Assembly: GCF_000208865.1 (NCBI RefSeq)
Contig: NC_018395.1
Location: 4,636,839 to 4,700,838, forward strand
DNA: 64,000 nt
Reading direction: 5' to 3'
Source of the DNA: Neospora caninum Liverpool
Lineage: Eukaryota; Apicomplexa; Conoidasida; Eucoccidiorida; Sarcocystidae
The notes under the pieces were generated by a model. That model made no database searches, was not told the DNA's origin, and saw only the letters and a program-made list of their open reading frames with translations. The position numbers were made by a program, and so were the translations under genes. Below are positions 56,501-64,000 of the stretch, piece by piece (the first letter of the stretch is position 1; each line of letters starts with the position of its first letter).

Positions 56501-57537
56501 AGCTACCCGCCATGATAAGCTAACAGAAAAAAAGCAAAGTATTCGCAGAGGCTCGGAACGCCACAGCGAACGCGCGTCAGTGTTTCGTCTTCAGCTGCAG
56601 TGAGCACTGGGATGAATTGAAGTGTTAACATGATACCCACACGTGCGGTGTTTCCAGTTCAAACTTCAAAAGAGAAGAATTGGGTATGAAGTTGACAGGT
56701 ATCTGGTGACTCGTAGCATTAATGCAAACGTCTCTATACCCACATACGCCAGCAGAAATGGACCTCTCGCATGCGTGTGTAACGCTCAGCCCCGAGGCTG
56801 CTGGCTGTAGCGTGCCCGGCACAGCTTCCACCCTAGTGCCAAGAGGGGAATGTGTACACGTCGTTTGCTGCACAATCGTCGTCGCTGTCCCGTGCTACAA
56901 GATCACTTGATCCGAGAGATTAGCACGCAACGCATGAAAACAGACGCCGACAGTCTAATCTCTCCTGGGTTATGTATTCCCGCCGATCCCAGAAAAGACC
57001 AGATAGCAGACGAGAGGAGTCCCCTTTGTCTGCTGTGTGTGGCTGCTACCGCACATTGTTCATTGATGCAAGCGTCACAATCAGATCTGCATAACTTCAC
57101 ATGGCAGTGGCAAAATAACGTTTTTTCCGTTTCCATTCCCTGTCCATTTCGATACCCCCAAACACTTCGGCCTTTGCAATAAGTGCATTCTCGTCCGTTA
57201 CACAGGCAACCATCCGGAATGGAACATCAAACACGAGAGTGCATATGCCAGAACGTCGTCCGTTTATTTTTCCCCGAGTCGCCAGAGAAACATGCTGACT
57301 GACACGTCACAAACGGATAAATCGGATAGGTCGCCGTAGAAAACGCCTCATCCCCAAACAAAAAAGGCACAGGCAGTCCTCGACGTGTGTTTCACTGAGA
57401 CATTACAGCACTGGGTAGTCCAGCACACAAAGCTGTCGACTTCATGTGCTCCGAACAGTCAGAGGCCGGTCAATACGCTGTTCCCCCCATGCACTCCCTC
57501 TTTCTTCCTTGTGTTGGCCTGACCGGCTCTGTTCGCT
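53509..57537. other. Intergenic region upstream of the Ser-rich gene
   Basis: This holds the 5' side of the minus-strand Ser-rich gene and the 3' side of the RRM gene, also on the minus strand. I see no recognisable gene. Frames such as 53881-54420 (-) and 53978-54466 (+) overlap on opposite strands and have Arg/Ser/Pro-rich compositions without domains. There is no large repeat. Confidence 0.5.
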
Positions 57538-60500
57538 TTAGACTCTCTCGCACTCCCTCTCCCGTCTTCCCTCCAGCAACTCGGTGGCTCTGGGGATGCT
57601 CAAACCACCCGGTACGATGGAAGGCCTTGAGAGAAGCGCGGCCCAACATGGGAGATGGAGACGTCCGTGAAACGCGTTTTTCGCTGCCTGGAAGCGGGAA
57701 ATGAGAGGCCTTACGGAACTTGCACGAAAACGCCCTACGCATTCATCGGAGGATGTACTACTCCATGAAGACGCGAATGCACCTGCCGTTCAGATCCCCG
57801 CCATCGAAACGAGCTGCGAGCACACGCGCAGGCACGGGATGCCCCAGGAGAAGAAACATACATACACCTGGGGTTCTCAGGCTGAGTCTGAGGAGCAAAA
57901 CGAACGTGATTCTGTCCCTACACAGGACGGTACGAATCAGCGTTCTTTGCTGGATTCTCTCGAAGCGAGCATACGCACCAGAGAGAAACACTTTCTCACA
58001 GAGATTGCAACCACGCACGGCCTAAACAGAAGCAATTGCCACGAAGTTTGGACCGATTGCGGAGCAAAAAAACCCGGATCCTCCCGGATAAACCATCCAA
58101 CGTACACACCAGCTATGTAAGAGAACTAATTACTGACATGCTCGCACACAACGTGTTCGAAAGCGCGACACGCATGACACAAGTGGCGCATTCGTGAACA
58201 CCACAACGCTCCGGAGATACATGCCACAAACTGCAGAGATGATTTACGATCGTTCCATACTGAAGGGACACGCCCTGCAGTGCATGTACAGCCGAAGGAC
58301 CCTGCCCATTTCTGCATTTGCTCCAGGAGCGCCCGCTGCTAGCGGCAGAGAACCCCACGAGCACTATCCACTGCACGAAATGAACCACTGCGACAGAGAA
58401 CTAAAGCGGCCGACTGAGGCGCCGATAGACAGGAAACCACGGAGGAGAGATGTGCGTGGCTAGGCTACCGGCAGCACGACGTAACACAGTGACCACAACT
58501 GTCTCCCGAGAGTGAGCTACGCTGCGCCATCCAGCAATCGTGCCTGTTGGCAGACGAAACTTCTCTCCATTTCTCCCTGTTTCTGTTCGGTTTGTCCTTC
58601 AAATTAACTGATAGAAAATAAAGTCAGGAAACCTGCGTTAAAGAGACTCATCTGGTACCTTGCGCTGCAACACTGATTTTCCGTGTACCGTTTCCCTTTC
58701 TCAGATAACGCACGCCACCCAACGACCACGCACTCCCGCATTTCGTTCGTATCACACATCCCTACCTCGACCCTGCCACACGCCAACGTAGCTCCACAAT
58801 CATCTCTGGCCCGAAGCACATGGCAAGCGGTAGACACAGAAGCCTAAGCTACGCGGCGACACGAACAAGAGGCGTGTTTCGATGCCGATTTCCACACGGA
58901 GTGACTGTGCCTGTAGAATTTTGTCTTGGCTTACAAACAGCGTCTTCGGCGGCTTGCCGCGTTGAGAAGGTGAAACAGACGCGCCCAGTGCGCTCTCCCT
59001 GGTAGCAGACAAAACGGCAGGGAACACACGAAGCCTCAGAAGCGGCGGGAGACAAAAAAGAACCTGCGCGAGACGCGGTGCCTGCGCACCAGCACAGGAT
59101 ACACGAAGCCGGCCGCCCAATTCTCTGACTCAAATACCTTCTGAGGAACCCTGTGCGTGGCAACGGATGGACAAGCGGGATGAACCGCACAAAAAAAAAA
59201 AACGTCCCAGCACAAAAGGAAGTGCCTTCTTTTGATAGAAAACAGTAACCCACAGGCGCCTGTGTTGCGCTCACGGAAGATCGGACGTCCAAACCAGAAC
59301 TACATTGCGGCTGCTCGCCGCACGAGGAATGTGAATCGCGAACACAACCACCAAACACACACAGTCGACACCCGCTGTCGCAGCAGCCGAAACAGGACTC
59401 AGTTCGGTGAGTCCGGCACACTACAGCACCACAGAAGCGTCACCCACTAGGCGTGACTTCCTATTTCACGGAACACCTCGCAAGCGAAACATGCGTATCG
59501 ACAAAACACACGGTGGGCGCCTTTGGCATGCGGGTCTTCCGAGTTCGATGCGCGCCGTCGGCATGCACAGAGGTACATATATATCTGTCAGTATATCACG
59601 CGAGACATGCACGCACAGGGTACACCTTTCCATGAGGTGAATGGACGTGACATCACCCCTGCCCAAGAATTCCTTAACGAGAACAACAGCGGATTCGCGC
59701 ACGAATCTGGGCTCGGCACCTGTTCCACTACAACACCCCCCAATGTATGGAGCCCGGATCTGCCATCTCTTCCACACAACTAAGACAGTCCGCAGACGAT
59801 CTCTCCAGTGCTCGTGTCCTTGCCTATCCTGTCGCGAGACTCCAACAGGCCAAGAGGGAAGAACCACTGCCCATGAGAGGCATGCGGGGCTACTACACGT
59901 GACGGAGCCACAGAAACAGATAGGAAGAACCGTTACCCTTGTACGCCACCCTAACGAGTGTGCGCGACGCATTCTACAGCCTTTTCTTTCGTTCAGTGTA
60001 CTACGCGCCACAACGCAACGAAAGCTAGGTCGGCCTCACTGAAAGACCAGCCATTCACATAACATTTTTTCTGGACCGTCACCAATCGACACGCCACATA
60101 CGGAGCGGGTGTGGTATTACCTAGAGTTTGGTGGCACATATCGCGGCCGTATACGTCACTAAAGCAAACGCATTCCCACTCTCGCTTGGCATGTGCAAAA
60201 CGAATTCGACTGCTCGTCGCTCTCTATTCACCATCTTCACTTCTATACAGATACATATATAGATGCGCGTGTAAACACATGAAGATATATGCACATGACA
60301 GAAATACGTACAGGGAGTGGAAGCGGGTGTGTCGGCCTGCCGTCAAGTGTTCTCATGTGGAAAAACATTCGGGGCCAAAACATAGGCTCCGCCCGCCTTG
60401 CCCAGAAGCCCCAGCGGCCTCGCCTAGCTCGAAGGAAGTGATGGAAGAGACATTAACTACCTGTCTAACTAAAAACCGTTACAGAAACGAAAAAGAAATT

Positions 60501-63500
60501 GAGACGTGCCGGTGCCCTGACGGCGTAAGGCTGTGTGCATTAGGCACGGACACTTTAGGGCGCAAGAAGACGATCTCCCTGCACAGTTGTCTATCCTCTG
60601 GTGGTAAGGCTCCTACGCCGACCTTTGCAGAACGCGATGCACACACGAGAACAGAAAAACGGAGCTAAAAGACCTCTCTGCGGTATCCGGTTCTACGCAG
60701 ATTCCGGACGACGAGACAGCAACCTCCACAGACGCCAAGACGCGTGTCGCTCTTCTCTCGCCCTCCACATTGCGGGTCTGGGACACACACGTTCACAGCA
60801 GCTACACTAGGCCTTTTCACGCTTCCACTCTGCACATCGATCGACGAGGACAAGGTGAGAAAACCACGCACCGAAGAACTCAGCATAATATCCGTCCGCA
60901 GCAAAGGCCCAACGGCGCTGAACGCCTGGTGAAGATCTGCAGCCGACAAGTCGACGGGAACCTGAGCGACAAAAACAGGCACGACAGGGGCCAGCGCACA
61001 TGACAGTCTCAACAACCCTGGAGATCCAAAGTGAAGTCTACACGAGAACACGCGCGGGGTCACACTTGCTTGAAACCGTCGCTAATCCTCCGCACAGGGA
61101 GGCAGCGCGTGTCTGTGCTCGTCTCGCACCTCTACCGAACACAGACGGAATTCAGAAAGAGAGGTTCTGCGCGACTGCCACCGACAAAATCGCCTCGACA
61201 GGCATTTGGAGACACGCTGCCGAGCACAGTCCGCTGAGATTCTCGGAAAGTTGCTCCTCTCTCCAACTCACATTTGTGACAATGACAGTGAAGCCTTTCT
61301 GCTCGGGTTCTGCCCCAGGCGTCGCATGCGCCCGAAGTGGAGTCGCTGGGAGACCGGCCTCGCCCCCGTAGCCTTCGGCAGCTCCTCTGCCTCCCGGCCG
61401 TCCATACTCTCCGTCTCGCCCGTGGTTTTGCGTTCCTCTTGCTGCCCCGTGTCCCCTGCCCCTCCCTCCATTCACGCCGTCCCCTCGCCTGCCGCTCGAG
61501 TCTCTTTCGGTGTAACCTGAGCCGCCTGGCACCCAGCCGCCAGTCTCTCGCTCACTTCCCTTGACGCTCTGCTGCCGAAGGCTCTGCCGCTGACCAGCGT
61601 CGCCGGCTCGGCCCGCAGAGTAGCCCGGTCCCGCCTGCTGCCACTCCCTTTGGCCCCTGTCTCCGTCTTCGCGGCGACGGGAAGGGTCCGGCGGAGAGCT
61701 CGCTTCGCCCTCCACGTCTCGGCTCCGACCCAGGTGACCTGTCGCCTGCGGAGCAGAAGCAGGGAGATCCGCACTCTCGTACCACGCTTGGTCCGCTCCA
61801 GGTGTAGCGCCACTCGAACCCGCCGGAGACGCCTGCCAAGGCTCCCACGAAGGGGCATACTCGGAGACTTCTTCCTTTCCGCCGCCCCACACGGAATCCC
61901 CCTGCGCGTAGCCCTGTCCAGGCTGTCCTCTTGCTGGCCTGCCGCTGTGCCGGAAGTGTGCTTCCTCGCTTTGCGGGGGCCGAGACGCCTGCTGCCACGC
62001 CGAAGGTGGTGAGCTTGCATGCGTGTGAGGCGAGACGTACGAAGGCCCGAACTGCGCCTGGCCAGGCGGCCCTCGGCCCCCGTCCGCCGTCACGCCTGGC
62101 TGACCTCGCTCGCCCTGCGAAGCGGCGAGGTTCGACGGCCCAGAGAGATGCAAGTGTCTCTGGGCGTGCACCCCGGCCCCGCGAGATGGATGCGACTGCT
62201 CCGAGAACTCGCGATTCGCCGGGTACCAAGACGCGCCTCCACTTCCCCCGGTACCTGGCTGATTCGCCCCCCGAGGCGGCATCGAGTCGGCGGGGCGAGG
62301 CCCCATCGCGGCCTCGTTGCGCCAGCCTCCACCCTGGAGCGGGCGTCCGGGACTCTCAGGTCCGCCACAGAAAGGTCCGCTCCCACTCTGCTGGGCACTG
62401 CCCGGGTGCTGAGGCCTGCTCCAGAAACCTGCCGAGGCCTCTGCTGACGCGAAGTCGCGGCCTCGCTCTGACTCTCCACCCACTGGGCCTCCCCACGGAC
62501 CGGCAGCAACGCCGCCGCTAGCCGGACCCTCGCCTCCATACGCACCTCCGCGATCGTCGGGGACGCCCCGTCGGAAGCCTTGCGGCCTTCCGTCGAGCGA
62601 ACTGACGCCTGGACCGCCTGCTCGCGGACTCCCGCCGCCCCACGGACCGCCTGCTCGCCCCGACTCACCGAAGGGCGGTCCCGCGGAAGCTCCAGGGTGC
62701 GAGCCTGTAGCCCCACTGTGTACGGGGTGCCCAGGCAGAGGCAGGCCTCCTGGACGTCTTCGGATGTCTCGGATGTCGGTCATCGGAGACGCAAAGTCGG
62801 GGCGGGACGCTGAGCCCATCGCTCGACCCATGGGGCCGTACACAGAGTCACTGCCCGACGTGTCTCCGGGTGCACCGCGACCGTGTCCAGGCAGTGGCCG
62901 CGGGAAGCCTGGCGCAGCGCCTGTCTCCACCCCACTGACTCCTTCCGCGCCAGGTCTGCCGCCAGGGCCTGTCTCGAATCTGGGCGGACCCGCAGGCGCA
63001 GCCAAGTCTCTCTCCCTCTTTCCGCGGCTGCCTGGAAATCCGTACGCCCCGTGAGCCGACTCGTAGAAGACTCCTGAGCCCGCTTCCTGAGGTACACAAC
63101 CTTGGCCCCCTCGGTACCCTGGCTGCTCGGCCAGCATCTGACAATCCCGACCATGCGGCACGCCTGGACCTCCGGCCCTGCCGCCTGCGCCTGCCGACAG
63201 AATGACCGGGCGCCGGACAGGCCTCTGCAGGCCGCCTCCGGGGGCGCTCTGACCGGAGTCATCTAAACGCGCGCGGCCGTAGCCGTAAGAAGGCGGTCGT
63301 TCGCCCACGTGCCCTTCCTCGCGACGCTGCGCCGGTGGATACGGAGGGGCGGGGGACGCGAGAAACGGCCCCGTTGGCTTCCCCTTGGCGCCTTCGAGAC
63401 CCCGCGAGACGCCCGACCCGCCTTCCGAAGCTGATGCGGCCGCAGCTGGGGGCTCCCCAGCCGTCCAGCCTGTCATGCGAATGTCGCCGAATCTCCCCGG

Positions 63501-64000
63501 CAACGGTTGGCCCGCTGGAGGCGCCGCACTCGGCCCTGCGTAACCCGCCACCATCGGCTCCTCGTGTTGACAGCGGTAAAAGCCTGATCGAGCTCCGGCC
63601 GCGCCACGTGGACCTCGGCCTAGGCCTCCAGTCAAGGTACTCGACGCAGAGGGTGCGTCTGGCGACAGGCCGCCCCCGTGAGCCTCACCCACGTAAGGGG
63701 GGAGCGGAGAGCCGCCGTCCGGCTGCGTTGTCGAGATCGGGGGATTCAACACAATCGGGCCGCCTACGCGATTCCCCACCCGCGCTTGAGGAGACACAGA
63801 ATGCGGCGGATTGATGATTGTAGGAAGCGCAGCTGGTCCGACTGCCCCCGAAGGCGGAGGCGGTGGAGCGCCTCCTACGGCGTGCCCAACGCCTTGCGGC
63901 CCCAGGCCTCGCAGCGCAGCAGGACCGCCCGCCCTCGCGTCCACGCCCGACGCCCCCGGCCTGGGCACCGACTGCGGTCGCCGGGGAAACGGCGGGGGTT
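57538..64000 (-). CDS. Gly/Pro-rich RNA-binding protein with one RRM split over four exons (5' partial)
   Basis: Visible exons: 64000-61272 (open to the window edge, so the start is outside), 60961-60872, 58998-58935 and 57683-57538. The first encodes about 909 residues of Gly/Pro/Ser/Arg/Gln-rich, disordered sequence of the kind found in hnRNP-like proteins. Its last residues (GFTVIVTN) begin an RRM. Exon 2 adds VPVDLSAADLHQAFSAVGPL, a typical first helix and turn. Exon 3 adds GRVCFTFSTRQAAEDAV, the RNP1-like strand and second helix. Exon 4 adds SKNAFHGRLHL, the closing turn and strand. Codon phase closes at each join, and a complete single RRM results. RNP1 has Val-Cys-Phe-Thr-Phe, so aromatic RNA-contact positions remain. 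The last exon ends at TAA 57538 soon after the RRM; further exons cannot be excluded. Likely an mRNA-binding or splicing protein; not identified further. Confidence 0.8.

Noticed and set aside
57701..58120. 139-codon + strand frame starting with ATG
   Set aside because: It lies opposite an intron of the RRM gene, has no recognisable domain, and has no independent support; kept only as a weak possibility.

Overview
This window looks like nuclear DNA of a coccidian apicomplexan of the Toxoplasma/Neospora/Hammondia group. The evidence is GC-rich genes with many small GT-AG introns, long (TA)n and (CTAT)n microsatellites in introns and intergenic DNA, housekeeping proteins swollen by Ser/Gly/Pro/Glu-rich inserts, a single-exon rhoptry-type kinase with an N-terminal signal-like segment, and an apicoplast-type glycerol-3-phosphate acyltransferase with a signal-plus-transit leader. 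I cannot tell the genera apart from sequence alone. From memory, in T. gondii the ATS1 acyltransferase and a rhoptry kinase called ROP32 are neighbours on one chromosome, which fits the order here; this needs a database check.

Layout. 29-4983 (+): 3' part of a gene for a coiled-coil protein ending in a hydrophobic tail anchor. 4984-7387: repeat-rich convergent intergenic DNA. 7631-24741 (-): a ~21-exon gene for THO complex subunit 2 (THOC2/Tho2), about twice the human length. 24742-29180: divergent intergenic DNA. 29181-31016 (+): rhoptry-family kinase (probable ROP32). 34261-38111 (+): plastid-type glycerol-3-phosphate acyltransferase (ATS1), four exons. 40661-49818 (+): CTF18, large subunit of the alternative clamp loader, twelve exons. 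51676-53508 (-): unrecognised 610-residue Ser-rich protein, possibly with further 3' exons. 57538-64000 (-): 3' part of a gene for a long Gly/Pro-rich RNA-binding protein whose single RRM is spread over four exons.

I built gene models by joining open frames at GT-AG sites and requiring codon phase to agree across each junction. Phase closes at every junction of CTF18, ATS1, the coiled-coil gene and the RRM gene, and at all but one junction of THO2 (exon 14 to 15). Homology calls rest on remembered family sequences, not a search.

The genes are not an operon and have separate jobs: THO2 in mRNP assembly and export, CTF18 in sister-chromatid cohesion and replication, ATS1 in apicoplast lysophosphatidic acid synthesis, the ROP kinase in the secreted invasion/host-interaction repertoire. 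I found no tRNA, rRNA, CRISPR, transposase or viral gene. The points most worth a second look are the replaced sensor-1 Asn in CTF18, the 80-codon open frame behind the THO2 stop, the perfect 54-bp AT palindrome, the low-GC island in the last ATS1 intron and the split RRM gene.
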